Of a stretch of DNA of 64,000 nt, positions 52,829 through 60,920 are shown in pieces; the stretch's first letter is position 1; each line of letters starts with the position of its first letter. The notes beneath the pieces were generated by a model, which was not told where the DNA came from, searched no databases, and worked only from the letters and a program-made list of their open reading frames with translations. The position numbers were made by a program, and so were the translations under genes. Source of the stretch: Actinoallomurus sp963799975 (lineage in GTDB: Bacteria; Actinomycetota; Actinomycetes; Streptosporangiales; Streptosporangiaceae); NCBI GenBank assembly GCA_963799975.1, contig CAWCZF010000004.1, forward strand, positions 1 through 64,000. The letters run 5' to 3'.

Positions 52829-54676
52829 TCAGCCCGCCTCGGCGACGCGCAGCGGCCTGCGGTCGGTGGCCAGCGCGACGACCCGGTCGTCGTCCTCGAA
52901 GATCAGTCCCGCGCCGCGCAGCTCGCCGAGCCACGTGCGCAGCGTCTCCTCGTTCACCGCGAACCCCTCGTCCGCCAGCTCGCGCGCGAGGGCCGTGATG
53001 GTCCGTGGCCGTTCCATCAGCCGGTACGAGCGGGCCTGGGCCGGATCGCTCAGGACGTACTCACAGCGCGTACGCCCCGCGCGGCCCTCGTCGATCACCA
53101 GGCCGCCCTCGGTCTCCCGCCAGGTCAGCGTGCTCGCCGCGTGGTCGCGCCGCCAGGCCGCGACGGCGGCGCGCAGGTCGGCCGCGACGTCCTCGCCGAT
53201 GCCCTGCGGCGGCGCCTCGAACTGGTACGCCAGGTCTTCGAGCTCTGACTCGGGCAGGTCGTAGGCGTGCTGGTACATCCGCGAGGGACGCCGCTCGGCG
53301 AAGCCGCGCTCGGGTGAGCGGAAGTGCGGGCTGAATCGCTCGATGAGGATGCGCACGGTTCCGGACGGCGGCTGGAGGTGCACCATCGCCGGCATCTGCT
53401 CGATGACCGGCCGGTAGTCGGCGGGCCGCTCGTCGGGGAACCCGTACAGGTAGTTCCAGTCCACCGTGAGCCGGTGCTCGTCGGCGGCGCGGAGCAGGAA
53501 CACGTTCTGCGTGCCGTGCACGCCCTTGTCCATGAGCCGCAGCGCGCGTGAGTTCAGGCTCTCGATGCCGGGCTGGATGTGCGTCACGCCCGCGTCACGC
53601 AGGACGGCGAGCTGGCCGGGCTTGAGGTTGGCCTTGACCTCGTACCGGATCCGCAGGTCCCAGCCGGACTCCTGGATCCGCGGCATCAGCTCGGTGAGGT
53701 AGGCGAGGTCGAGGATGTTGTCCACGGTGACGATGTCGAGCACGCCGTGTGCCTCAACGAGGTGGGCGAGGTCGGCCCAGACCTGGGCGGCGGGCTTGGC
53801 GCGGAACTTCATCGTGGTGCCGTTCAGGCCGCAGAACGTGCAGTGGTGCTTCTCGCCCCACCAGCAGCCGCGCGCCGCCTCGTACAGCAGCACCGGGCTC
53901 AGCCGCGCGGCGAACCTGCCGTCGCGGTAGGCCGGCCACCAGGCCGTGAAGTCGGGCAGCGGCACCATGCCGATCGGCACCATGGCGGCGGGCGGTCCCA
54001 CGAGGCTCTCGCCGTCCGGCCCACGGGTGACCAGGCCCGGTACGCCGGTCGGCGTGCGTCCCTCGGCCAGCGCGTCGAGCAGCGCGACGAAGGCGACCTC
54101 GCCCTCACCGCTCACGACGTGGTCTACGAAGGGGAAGTTGCGGTGCAGGGCCGCGCCCATCGGGCCGTCGCAGTTGCCGCCGCCGAACACCACCTGGACG
54201 TCGGGTCGCAGTTGCTTGACGCGCCGGGCGACCGCGAGCGAGGAGACGTTCTGCTGGAAGGTCGTGGTGAAGCCCACGAGGTCCGGCCGCTCGGCCAGGA
54301 TCTCTCGTGCGGCCAGCTCGACGAAGCCGTCGGCGTGCTCGCGCATGCGCAGGGACGCGCCCGGGTCGAGGCCGCGTGACTCCAGATAGGCCAGGTAGGT
54401 GTCCACGCGCCAGGCCGGATCGTCGTACAGCGCCCCGGCGAAGATCCATTCGCCCATCGCGTGCCAGACGCCGCGGTCGGCGACGTGAGAGTACTCGGCC
54501 TCGGCGATCTCGCCGCCGGAGACGTCGAGGAGGTACTCGGCCCAGCGGAGGTTGCCGTAGTAGTCGACGACGGTGTGCGGGTCACGGCAGGCGCCGACGC
54601 GGGCGCGCAGTAACCCGATCGGCAGGCACGGCGTCTCGAGCAGGTGCCAGGGCATCGAGACGAGGCAGATACGCAT
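52829..54676 (-). CDS. B12-binding radical SAM RiPP maturase (RiPP maturation radical SAM protein 1 type)
   Basis: 615 residues. The N-terminal 210 residues form a cobalamin-type Rossmann domain (MRICLVSMPWHLLETPCLPI, RPDLVGFTTTFQQNVSSLAV, VVFGGGNCDGPMG, DHVVSGEGEVAF). The radical SAM cluster motif is RGCWWGEKHHCTFCG with Cys271, Cys279 and Cys282 (C-x7-C-x2-C), the variant typical of this RiPP family. VDWNYLYGFPDE lies in the barrel. The C-terminal 130 residues form a winged-helix-like region (ITALARELADEGFAVNEETL). Family members are C-methyltransferases or otherwise modify unactivated carbons in peptides using B12 and AdoMet. It lies 78 bases downstream of the five-codon MRYVH gene and three bases before its DUF5825-like partner. 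Confidence 0.88.
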   Translation of the reverse strand: MRICLVSMPWHLLETPCLPIGLLRARVGACRDPHTVVDYYGNLRWAEYLLDVSGGEIAEAEYSHVADRGVWHAMGEWIFAGALYDDPAWRVDTYLAYLESRGLDPGASLRMREHADGFVELAAREILAERPDLVGFTTTFQQNVSSLAVARRVKQLRPDVQVVFGGGNCDGPMGAALHRNFPFVDHVVSGEGEVAFVALLDALAEGRTPTGVPGLVTRGPDGESLVGPPAAMVPIGMVPLPDFTAWWPAYRDGRFAARLSPVLLYEAARGCWWGEKHHCTFCGLNGTTMKFRAKPAAQVWADLAHLVEAHGVLDIVTVDNILDLAYLTELMPRIQESGWDLRIRYEVKANLKPGQLAVLRDAGVTHIQPGIESLNSRALRLMDKGVHGTQNVFLLRAADEHRLTVDWNYLYGFPDERPADYRPVIEQMPAMVHLQPPSGTVRILIERFSPHFRSPERGFAERRPSRMYQHAYDLPESELEDLAYQFEAPPQGIGEDVAADLRAAVAAWRRDHAASTLTWRETEGGLVIDEGRAGRTRCEYVLSDPAQARSYRLMERPRTITALARELADEGFAVNEETLRTWLGELRGAGLIFEDDDRVVALATDRRPLRVAEAG

Positions 54677-54707
54677 GGGTCTCCCTGGACTGGTTGAGGG
54701 GCGGCCC

Positions 54708-54739
54708 CTGTGCCCCGGGCCCGAGGCCGCGGGGCACAG
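54708..54739 (-). terminator. Hairpin between the pentapeptide gene and the radical SAM gene
   Basis: CTGTGCCCC (54708-54716) pairs with GGGGCACAG (54731-54739); the loop is itself GC-rich and can extend the stem. It starts 15 bases after the pentapeptide stop and ends 31 bases before the maturase ATG. It may act as an attenuator or an mRNA-stabilising structure that keeps the precursor transcript more abundant than the enzyme transcript. Confidence 0.5.
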
Positions 54740-54754
54740 AGCCGATCACTGGGT

Positions 54755-54772
54755 TCAGTGCACGTAACGCAT
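54755..54772 (-). CDS. Five-codon RiPP precursor gene encoding MRYVH (biarylitide type)
   Basis: On the minus strand ATG CGT TAC GTG CAC TGA encodes M-R-Y-V-H. It follows AAAGGAGGT, a perfect anti-Shine-Dalgarno match, with five bases to the ATG; such a site has no other gene to serve, since the next start is 78 bases beyond the stop. The P450 stop lies 19 bases upstream. Biarylitide precursors, the shortest known coding genes (for example MRYYH), have the form M-x-Y-x-H and are cross-linked between Tyr3 and residue 5 by a neighbouring P450. This one differs at position 4 (Val). Its place after, rather than before, the P450 gene and before a radical SAM maturase is unusual. The mature product would probably be the cyclic Y-V-H tripeptide after removal of M-R. 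Confidence 0.82.
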   Translation of the reverse strand: MRYVH

Positions 54773-54791
54773 CTCGCACCTCCTTTGCGCG

Positions 54792-55958
54792 CTAGGTGAC
54801 GCGGGCCTCGAACCGAGACGGCCCGCGAAGAGTGAGATTGCGCCGGTAGACCGGCGCCGTGACGGTGTGGATCCGGCCGCACTCGGCCGCGAGGATCTCC
54901 AGGACGACCCCCGCCTGTAGCGTCGCGAGAGCCTGCCCGAGACATGAGTGTGCGCCCCGGCCGAAGCCGAGATGCGGGTTCGGGCCGCGCCCGAAGTCCA
55001 GTGCGTCGGGGCCGGGGAAGTGCGCCGGGTCCCGGTTGGCGGCGCCCAGGAGCATCGTGACCGCCTGGCCGCGGCGGATGACCGTCCCGCCGATCGAGGT
55101 CTCCTCGACGCAGGCGCGGCCGTCGGCCTGTACGGGCGCGGTGTGGCGGACCAGTTCCTCGATCGCCGCCGGCGTCTCGGCCGCCGCGAACCGGGCGAGC
55201 GCGTCCGGTACCGCCGCCATCGTGACGAGCGCGCCCGCGAGCAGCCGGCCGGCCGACTCGAAGCCCGCGTGCAGCACGGCGCGTAGCGTGTTGAGCAGGA
55301 TCGGCCGAGCGATGCCCGAGTCCGCGCCGTGCGCCGCCACGTAGCCGGCCAGACCGGCGTCCGGCGGGTCGGCGAGCCAGCTCTCGGCGAGTTCGGCGAG
55401 CCGGGCGCGCGCCGCCACCGCCGGCTCGTACGTCTCCGGCCAGACCCCGGCATCCATGCCGTCGACGATCGCCTGGGAGACCGGCAGGAACCACTCCGGA
55501 TCCGGGGGCGCGACGCCGAGCACCGCGACGATGGTGTCCAGCGCGATCGGGGCGGCGAACTCGGTGACGACGTCGAAGGAGTCCTGGCGCCGTACCGCCG
55601 CGAGCCGCTCGCGTACCCGTTCGGCGATGGTCCGCTGGAGCCACGGATAGTCGAGGGTGCGCACGGCGTTCACCATGAAGTGGCGGATCAGCGTGTGCTC
55701 GGGCGGGTCGAGCGACTGGATGCTCAGCAGCGGAGCCGGGATCTCCTCCCCCGTACGGCGCCAGTCCGACGCGAACGCGCGTGAATTGCGCAGGACGGCC
55801 GCGCAGTCCTCGTAGCGCGTCAGCACCCAGGAGTCGATCGCCTTGCTCCAGTACACCGGCTCGGCCGCCCGCAGCCGTGCGTACGCGGGGTACGGGTCGC
55901 GGAGCGCCTCCGGCTCGGCCAACGCGAGGATCCGGTCGGTCGACAGGGTTTCGGGCAT
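54792..55958 (-). CDS. Cytochrome P450, predicted biaryl-forming peptide cyclase
   Basis: 388 residues from ATG 55,958, five bases or so after GGAGGTTG. P450 landmarks: helix I region LHAGFESAGR, the E268-x-x-R271 pair in AAIEELVRHTAP, and heme loop LGFGRGAHSCLGQAL with Cys339 as the iron ligand. It is a soluble bacterial class needing a ferredoxin partner, not encoded here. The immediate downstream MRYVH gene marks it as a candidate biarylitide-type P450 that joins Tyr3 to His5 of the pentapeptide. It is the first gene of the operon P450-pentapeptide-radical SAM-DUF5825. Without the tiny gene it would look like an ordinary tailoring enzyme. Confidence 0.88.
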   Translation of the reverse strand: MPETLSTDRILALAEPEALRDPYPAYARLRAAEPVYWSKAIDSWVLTRYEDCAAVLRNSRAFASDWRRTGEEIPAPLLSIQSLDPPEHTLIRHFMVNAVRTLDYPWLQRTIAERVRERLAAVRRQDSFDVVTEFAAPIALDTIVAVLGVAPPDPEWFLPVSQAIVDGMDAGVWPETYEPAVAARARLAELAESWLADPPDAGLAGYVAAHGADSGIARPILLNTLRAVLHAGFESAGRLLAGALVTMAAVPDALARFAAAETPAAIEELVRHTAPVQADGRACVEETSIGGTVIRRGQAVTMLLGAANRDPAHFPGPDALDFGRGPNPHLGFGRGAHSCLGQALATLQAGVVLEILAAECGRIHTVTAPVYRRNLTLRGPSRFEARVT

Positions 55959-56112
55959 CGGGCAACCTCCGGCCGGCGTACGGGATCCGCGGGCACTAGG
56001 GAGTTTCGGTCGCCCACGTGCACGCCCGCTTTATTTCTGCTTTTCCGCGAGGTCACACGGCGGGCTCGGCGTTGCCGGCGGCCATCCGAGAGTATGGGCC
56101 GGCGGCCTTGCC

Positions 56113-56135
56113 TATAGATAGATCATCGGTATATA
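56113..56135. promoter_or_regulatory. Dyad operator, probable PadR binding site
   Basis: The 23 bases have twofold symmetry of the form TATAnAnnGATnATCnnTnTATA (16 of 22 paired positions match). The site ends eight bases before the padR ATG and can overlap its -10 element, fitting autoregulation by PadR dimers. It also lies upstream of the divergent P450 operon. Confidence 0.5.
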
Positions 56136-56143
56136 AAGTCCAC

Positions 56144-56491
56144 ATGATCAAGGCCATGCAGGAACCTACGTTCCTGATCCTGACCGCGCTGGCCGACGGG
56201 CCACAGCACGGGTACGGAATCATCTCCGACGCCGAACAGATCTCCGCCGGCCGTACACACCTGCGCGCCGGCACCCTGTACGCCGCACTGGACCGGCTCC
56301 AGTCCGATGGGCTGATCGCAGCCGACCACGAGGAAGTCGTGGACGGCCGGCTGCGCCGTTACTACCGGCTGACCGACGACGGCGCCGCCGCACTGGCCAC
56401 CGAGATCCAGGCGCTTCGCCGTCGCACCGAGGCCGCGGCCCGCCGCCTGGCCACCTTCCCGCGCCTGAATCGCGGGGCCTCTCCCGCCTGA
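56144..56491 (+). CDS. PadR-family transcriptional regulator
   Basis: 115 residues. The winged helix is typical: EPTFLILTALADGPQHGYGI, HLRAGTLYAALDRLQSDGLI, and RLRRYYRLTDDGAAAL. PadR proteins are ligand-responsive repressors that bind dyads at their own promoters. The start ATG 56,144 gives the family N-terminus. It precedes the membrane protein gene by 23 bases, forming a two-gene unit like many PadR-effector pairs. Whether it also controls the divergent P450/pentapeptide operon is open; the dyad at 56,113 would allow it. Confidence 0.87.
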   Translation: MIKAMQEPTFLILTALADGPQHGYGIISDAEQISAGRTHLRAGTLYAALDRLQSDGLIAADHEEVVDGRLRRYYRLTDDGAAALATEIQALRRRTEAAARRLATFPRLNRGASPA

Positions 56492-56514
56492 TCGCCCTCG
56501 CGAAAGAGACAGTC

Positions 56515-57579
56515 TTGAACACACTCGAAGACCGCTACCGCCGCCTGCTGAGCTGGTATCCGGCCGACCACCGGCTGGAACACGAGCAGGAGATGCTCGG
56601 CGTTCTGCTCGCCGGAGCCCGACCGGGTCAGACCCGCCCGTCTGCCGCCGATGTGCACGACCTGTTGCGCGGCGCCGTGCGGATCCACTTGCGCAGGGCG
56701 GTCGGCGGGTCCACGACCCCGGGCTGGGCAGCCGCCACCGCCGTCGCCGGGTTCGTGGCCACCCTCTTGCTGGTCGCGGAAGGCCTGCGATTCGCCGTCA
56801 ACGCGCCCCCAGAGGTGTCCCGGTTGATCGAGGCGCGAGCGCACACGGACTTGGCGCACATGCTGGCCCTGTCAATCGGCACCGCCCCGTACTGGGCGGC
56901 CTGGCTGGTCATCGCCGTCATGGCCTGGCGCGGTGCCCGCCGCCCCGCCGCCTATGTCGCATCCGTCCTCACCGGCGCCCAGCTCCTGCTCGTCGTGTAC
57001 GGGACGGCCACCACCCTGTGGGGTGCGATCTTCACGGCGACTCTGGTCACCACCTCCCTGCCGCTCTCGCTGGTGGCGACCGCGTCACTGCTGGCATCCC
57101 CGGGCCCTCGCTACGGCGCGGAACTGCTGGGCCGACGCGCGGTACTCGGCGCCGTGGCCGCCGCGGCCGTCCTCATCCCCTTGACCACGTCGCCGTTGGT
57201 CGAAGCGTTCAACCCGTGGCCCCGCGTGACTCCCGGTACTCGTCAGTGGTCCCAACGACGCCAGGCGTTCGAGCACTCGGCGCACATCTGGAACATGCTC
57301 CAACTGACCGCTCTGCTGACGACGTGCATCCTCCTCCTCATCGTCCTGGCACGAACCCCCCAGGGTCGGCGCGCGTGCGCGCTGCTGGCAATCCCCGCCA
57401 CCCCACTGGTCATCGAATGGAGCGAACTGGTCGTCAACGGCTACGACACCGCCGGACCCCACCTCTCGCGACTGATCATCGGCGGGTTCTTCGGCTTCGC
57501 GCTGGTCATGCTCGGCGTCCGCCTCGCGGAACTCTCGTCCGCACGGCGCACCGGCGACCGCGAACAGCGCCCAGCCTGA
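56515..57579 (+). CDS. PadR-linked integral membrane protein
   Basis: 354 residues from a TTG start. An N-terminal soluble segment (NTLEDRYRRLLSWYPADHRL, then EHEQEMLGVLLA) of the kind often found in membrane proteins encoded next to PadR regulators is followed by about six to seven hydrophobic helices (for example GFVATLLLVAEGLRFAV, WAAWLVIAVMAWRG, RRAVLGAVAAAAVLIPL, LLTTCILLLIVLA). No transport motif is recognisable. Co-transcription with padR is likely. Function unknown; related pairs respond to membrane stress or drugs. Confidence 0.65.
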   Translation: MNTLEDRYRRLLSWYPADHRLEHEQEMLGVLLAGARPGQTRPSAADVHDLLRGAVRIHLRRAVGGSTTPGWAAATAVAGFVATLLLVAEGLRFAVNAPPEVSRLIEARAHTDLAHMLALSIGTAPYWAAWLVIAVMAWRGARRPAAYVASVLTGAQLLLVVYGTATTLWGAIFTATLVTTSLPLSLVATASLLASPGPRYGAELLGRRAVLGAVAAAAVLIPLTTSPLVEAFNPWPRVTPGTRQWSQRRQAFEHSAHIWNMLQLTALLTTCILLLIVLARTPQGRRACALLAIPATPLVIEWSELVVNGYDTAGPHLSRLIIGGFFGFALVMLGVRLAELSSARRTGDREQRPA

Positions 57580-57782
57580 GCGCCCGCACGCTGGTCCGCG
57601 ACGACCTCGCCGCACACCTGCCTCTACTCCTGCCCCAGCCGACGAACCACGACCAACCGAGCCACCACGCCCTTGGCCTCGATGATGCGGCAGAACGCCT
57701 CAGTCTGGATAGGTTCGACGGACCGTTTATATCGGCTCGCGACTCAAGTGATAAAGATTTCGATCAAGAGAGATCAACGCAA

Positions 57783-58826
57783 ATGTGGCATGGTGGATCA
57801 ATGATTCCTGGCTTTTCCGTTCCCTTCTCGTCTTCTCGTGTGGCCGCGGTCGTCGCCTCACTGGCCGTCGCGGTCGCCGGTCTGGTTCCGTCGGCGGCGG
57901 CTCGGAGTGATTCCGATAATCCGTGGCGTGCTCGCCGGGTCATGAACATGGCCCATGCCGGTGGTGAGAGCGAAGCCCCGGCGGACACCCTGTACGCGTT
58001 CAAACGCGCGGTCAGGCTCGGCGCGGACATGGTCGAACTCGATGTGCAGTCGACGTCGGATGACCGGCTGGTGGTGATGCACAATCCTGCTGTCGATCAG
58101 ACCACCAACGGCACCGGCCTGGTCCGTGACATGACCTTCCGTCAGGTGCATGCTCTGGACGCGGCGTACAACTTCGTGCCGGGCCGTAACGCTGTTCCGG
58201 GTCTGCCGCCCTCGTCGTATCCGCTGCGCGGCGTACGCACCCACCAGCAACATCCACCGGCGGGTTACCGGGCGGGTGACTTCGCCATCCCCTCTTTGAA
58301 AAAGGTCCTCGCCACGTTCCGGCATGTGCCCGTCAACATCGAGATCAAGGGAACCAGCGACACCGACACCGCCTCGTTCCTGCACAACGCGAAACTGCTG
58401 GCCACCACCCTCAACCGGCTCCACCGCAACGACATCATCGTGACTTCCTTCAACGACGCGGCCATCGCCGAATTCCACGAACTGGCGCCGGGCATCGGGC
58501 TGGCGCCCGGACAACAGGGCCTGATGAACTACTTCTCCTCCGGTACGCGGCCGATCGAGGGGACCGTGGCCCTGCAGATCCCGGTGAACTTCAACGGGAT
58601 GCCGGTCGCGACGAAGGAATTCATCGCCAAGGCCCACGCCGACGGGTACGCCGTCCACGTCTGGTTCAGCGGCACCGCACCAGAAAACCAGGACGCCTAC
58701 AACACCCTCATCAACGCCTGCGCCGATGGCATCATGGCGGCCTGGCCACAGGTCCTGGAAAACCTCCTCGACCAGCGCGGCATCATCCGCCCCGACCAGC
58801 CCGGCCTCGACCCCTGCCACGACTGA
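57783..58826 (+). CDS. Secreted glycerophosphodiester phosphodiesterase
   Basis: 347 residues with a signal peptide (SRVAAVVASLAVAVAGLVPS, then AAA). The GDPD barrel shows MNMAHAGGESEAPADTLYAF (catalytic His and metal Glu), DMVELDVQSTSDDRLVVMHN (metal Glu-x-Asp and second His), and VNIEIKGTSDTDT (metal Glu). AHAGGE replaces the usual A-H-R-G. The enzyme hydrolyses glycerophosphodiesters to glycerol-3-phosphate and an alcohol outside the cell, releasing phosphate-bearing nutrients. An in-frame ATG at 57,801 is an alternative start. It stands alone and is not obviously part of a biosynthetic pathway. Confidence 0.85.
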   Translation: MWHGGSMIPGFSVPFSSSRVAAVVASLAVAVAGLVPSAAARSDSDNPWRARRVMNMAHAGGESEAPADTLYAFKRAVRLGADMVELDVQSTSDDRLVVMHNPAVDQTTNGTGLVRDMTFRQVHALDAAYNFVPGRNAVPGLPPSSYPLRGVRTHQQHPPAGYRAGDFAIPSLKKVLATFRHVPVNIEIKGTSDTDTASFLHNAKLLATTLNRLHRNDIIVTSFNDAAIAEFHELAPGIGLAPGQQGLMNYFSSGTRPIEGTVALQIPVNFNGMPVATKEFIAKAHADGYAVHVWFSGTAPENQDAYNTLINACADGIMAAWPQVLENLLDQRGIIRPDQPGLDPCHD

Positions 58827-58957
58827 CCAACCCAAGAAGCTGGGCACGGTGGGGGAAGGTGGTCATCGAGACCGCCGGCACCCGCGGCGACCGCCCCAAG
58901 CTCCGCGCCGCCCTGAAATCCCCAACCCCGTCACGCGACCGGCACTTCACCTGTCCG

Positions 58958-60865
58958 CTAGCAGGCGTGTCCAGGCGTCCGCAGGAGCCGGTCCGGGGCG
59001 GGGCGGGTGGACCGCCGGGCACGTTCCAGCCACGCGGCGAGCATGGACGTGACGACCGCGTGCCGTACGTCGGCCGACTCCTCGACGCGAGCCCGTTCCA
59101 GGGCGAACGCGCGGATCATGCCGTCGAAGTGGTAGCGGACCTGCCCGCCGGGCACGCGGACCGACTCCAGCAGGTGCTGCTGGGCGAGCTGGTCGAGCAG
59201 CCGGCCGGCGCACGTGGCGCTCTCGCCGGTCACCGCCGCGCAGATCCATTCCGCGAGGTGGGCGGTCTCCAGCAGCGCGAGTCGCCGGAGTGCGCGCCGG
59301 GCCCGCGGTTCGAGGCGTTCGTAGCTGAGGCGGATGCTGGCGCGCATCGACAGGTCGCCGATCCTGAGCTCGTCCAGCGGGGCCGCGCGCAGCCGGCCGG
59401 CGATCCCGTCGAGCGTCACGGACGGGCTCACCGCGAGCCTGGACCCGGCGATCCGGATCGCGAGAGGCAGGTGCTGGCACAGGCGTACGATTTCGGCGGC
59501 CGTACGTGCCTCGCGTGCCGCCGGCGTGACGCCCGAGACGCGTGCGAGCAGCTCGACCGCCTCCTCGTGGCCGAGCTCCTCCACGACCAGGTGCCGGGCG
59601 CCTTCGAGGCCGGCGAGGCTCTGGCGGCCCGTGATGATGACCGCGCAGCCGGCCGACCCGGGTAACAGCGGGCGGATCTGCGCCTCGTCCGCGCAGTTGT
59701 CCAGGACGACGAGCAGGTGCCGGTCGGCGGTGAGACTCAGGAAACACTCGCGGCGTTCCTCGACGCCCGCGGGCTGGTCGGCGGCCGGTACGCCGAGCGT
59801 GCGCAGGAAGCGCCCGAGCACGTACGCGGGCTCCAGCGGGCGCGGGTCCAGGCCGTCCAGGTTGATGAACAGCTGACCGTCCGGGAAGTCCCGGCGCACC
59901 TGGTGTGCGATCTGGACGGCCAGCGTCGTCTTGCCGACCCCGGGTTTGCCGACGAGCTTCAGCACGGGCAGGGACCGCCACCCGCCCGGCCGTCGGCCGC
60001 CCCGCAGGACCTCACAGCCGTGCGCCACCTCGCGCGAACGTCCGGTGAAGTCGCCGATGCAGGAGGGGAGCTGGGCGGGGACGGGCCACCGCGCGACCAC
60101 GCCCTCGGGCGCGGTGAGGTTCGGGGCGGAGTTGAGAATGGCGCCTTCGAGGCGGCGCAGCTCGTACCCGGGCTCGACGCCCAGTTCGAGCATCATCATG
60201 CGCCGGGTCTCGCGGTACTGCTCCAGCGCCTCCACCTGGCGCCCGGAGCGGTACAGGGCGAGCATGAGCTGGCCGCGCAGCCGTTCGCGGAAGGGGTGGA
60301 CGGCGACCAGCGCGGTCAGCTCGCTGACCAGCCTGACGTGGCGGCCCAGCGCCAGCTCCGCGTCGAGCCGCTCCTCGACGGCGCGCAGCCGTTGCTCGTC
60401 GAGCCGGCCGGCCTCCGCGACCACGCTGGGCATTCGCTGGACGTCGAGGAACGGCGCCCCGCGCCACATGCGGAGTCCGTCGCCCAGGAGCCGCACCGCC
60501 GCCTCGTGCCGCCGTCGCGCCAGTGCGTCGCGCGCGTCGTCCAGCAGCGACTCGAAGCGCGCCGCGTCGAGTTCGGCGTCGTCGCAGGTCAGCAGGTAGC
60601 CGGGGCCGCGTGTCCGCAGCCGCGCGGCGGCCTCGTCCCCGCCGTGGTCGCGCAACTGACCCCGGATGCGCGAAACGTACTGCTGGATGAGGTTGTTCGC
60701 CGACTCGGGCGGCTGGAAGCTCCAGATCTCATCGACGATTCTGGACGTCGAGACGATGCGGTTCCGGTCGATGAGGAGCAGGGCGAGGATGGAGCGTTCC
60801 CTGGGTCGTAACGTCAGTGGCTCGCCGCCGGTCGCCGTAAGCGCTCCCAATACCCCGTACTCCAT
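58958..60865 (-). CDS. SARP-family regulator with NB-ARC domain (AfsR-like)
   Basis: 635 residues. Residues 1-95 are the OmpR-type winged helix (RPRERSILALLLIDRNRIVS, ANNLIQQYVSRIRGQLRDHG). Residues about 95-245 are the bacterial transcriptional activation domain (ARFESLLDDARDALARRRHE, FRERLRGQLMLALYRSGRQV, ALEQYRETRRMMMLELGVEP). Residues about 265-600 are an NB-ARC ATPase (LKLVGKPGVGKTTLAVQIAH P-loop, HLLVVLDNCADEAQIRPLLP Walker B, CAVIITGRQSLAGL, LPLAIRIAGSRLAV). No TPR tail follows. SARPs switch on antibiotic clusters. Its position at the head of the methyltransferase-hydroxylase-methyltransferase operon suggests that operon as target, possibly with the RiPP loci. Confidence 0.9.
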   Translation of the reverse strand: MEYGVLGALTATGGEPLTLRPRERSILALLLIDRNRIVSTSRIVDEIWSFQPPESANNLIQQYVSRIRGQLRDHGGDEAAARLRTRGPGYLLTCDDAELDAARFESLLDDARDALARRRHEAAVRLLGDGLRMWRGAPFLDVQRMPSVVAEAGRLDEQRLRAVEERLDAELALGRHVRLVSELTALVAVHPFRERLRGQLMLALYRSGRQVEALEQYRETRRMMMLELGVEPGYELRRLEGAILNSAPNLTAPEGVVARWPVPAQLPSCIGDFTGRSREVAHGCEVLRGGRRPGGWRSLPVLKLVGKPGVGKTTLAVQIAHQVRRDFPDGQLFINLDGLDPRPLEPAYVLGRFLRTLGVPAADQPAGVEERRECFLSLTADRHLLVVLDNCADEAQIRPLLPGSAGCAVIITGRQSLAGLEGARHLVVEELGHEEAVELLARVSGVTPAAREARTAAEIVRLCQHLPLAIRIAGSRLAVSPSVTLDGIAGRLRAAPLDELRIGDLSMRASIRLSYERLEPRARRALRRLALLETAHLAEWICAAVTGESATCAGRLLDQLAQQHLLESVRVPGGQVRYHFDGMIRAFALERARVEESADVRHAVVTSMLAAWLERARRSTRPAPDRLLRTPGHAC

Positions 60866-60920
60866 GTGACGCGATACCCCCAGGTCCTTGACGAGCCGCC
60901 GGCGCCTGGCCAGGCGGACC

